From Gracilaria domingensis (taxonomy: Eukaryota; Rhodophyta; Florideophyceae; Gracilariales; Gracilariaceae), in contig VCMS01000033.1 in NCBI GenBank assembly GCA_022539475.1, forward strand, positions 1 through 64,000: a DNA stretch of 64,000 nt, read 5' to 3'. Position 1 is the stretch's first letter, and each line of letters opens with the position of its first letter. Both the position numbers and the translations under genes were made by a program. The notes under the pieces were generated by a model. The model saw only the letters and a list, made by a program, of their open reading frames with translations. It was not told where the DNA came from and did no database searches. Below are positions 63,684 to 64,000 of the stretch, in pieces.

Positions 63684-64000
63684 CCACTGTTGAGATGGGA
63701 GTCTAGAAAGGCCATCATTCAGCAGCTGCGCCGTTCTACAGCGGATCTGTGTTGTTCGGGCCATCTTGACATAATGTCTCTGTGCTTTGGAAGGATGCTC
63801 ACGCATCGGGGCCTGCAACGGTTACCGCGTAACTGGTATGCACAGCTCGTGGTTAGTCGAAAGGATTGTATTGCAACATTATGCCATGCTCGGAGATGAG
63901 ACGTCAACGTACATTGGCAAAATCATCATAGATGTTGATATGAGTACACGTTCTTCATACTGCGATGATTGACAAAGGTGATTGGCGAGAACAACGTAAT
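63684..64000. other. No gene seen
   Basis: Short ORFs only, to the window edge. Confidence 0.5.

Noticed and set aside
1-64000. CRISPR arrays, rRNA genes, bacterial operons
   Set aside because: No regularly spaced repeats, no rRNA-like stretches and no ribosome-binding-site organisation. Introns, Mediator and CHD genes show nuclear eukaryotic DNA.

Overview
The window is nuclear DNA of a eukaryote, most likely photosynthetic. It carries a Mediator subunit 6 gene, a CHD1-type remodeller, a cryptochrome/photolyase and a phytyl ester synthase-type acyltransferase. It also has many LTR retrotransposons and very few introns; a 1009-residue kinase is a single exon. My best guess is a red alga of the repeat-rich, intron-poor kind (Chondrus or Gracilaria type). 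That is inference from gene style; nothing in the sequence proves it.

Two compartments are clear. Positions 1 to about 50,150 are a graveyard of mobile elements and broken genes. In order they hold: a Ty1/copia element on the minus strand (1-3757); a shrunken plus-strand copia copy with both LTRs (3758-6065); the 3' part of a chromovirus, element B (about 6601-10282); a decayed cryptochrome/photolyase with a long tail (10283-14233, minus); a bZIP gene and a broken phytyl ester synthase gene (15.4-17.8 kb); a decayed hAT transposase (19.1-21.5 kb); a decayed bacterial-type RNase HII behind a heat-shock-like promoter (24.0-24.8 kb); a foldback element; and a Crypton-type tyrosine recombinase gene. 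That gene is split by a complete 11.8-kb Ty3/gypsy element, element A (26530-38340), flanked by a TTAAC duplication. Then come a broken CHD1-like gene (40.1-42.9 kb) cut off by a third, truncated Ty3/gypsy element C (42.9-46.2 kb), a small spliced gene (46.5-47.3 kb) and a pogo-like DNA transposon with palindromic termini and a TA duplication (47754-50146).

Positions 51,400-59,900 are a normal compact gene cluster. It holds an acidic low-complexity protein with a Byr4/Bfa1-like motif (minus), MED6 (minus), a membrane-anchored Nudix-fold protein (plus) and a Cdc7/SepH/MAP3K-epsilon-type kinase (plus). MED6 and the Nudix gene are divergent and share about 290 bases. From 60 to 64 kb there are only small uncertain ORFs and a short direct repeat.

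The most interesting signal is in the Ty3/gypsy elements. Elements A and B both carry, between the end of pol and the 3' LTR, a large ORF on the strand opposite to pol. It starts about 80 bases from the inner LTR edge and encodes a protein I do not recognise. In both, the ORF is preceded in frame by a short Pro/Gln/Ser/Thr-rich ORF ending in the same UAG, and the residues just after that UAG are conserved (Asn-Ser-x-Gln-Ala-Met). The layout recalls retroviral genes made antisense from the 3' LTR, with a possible readthrough or reinitiation step.
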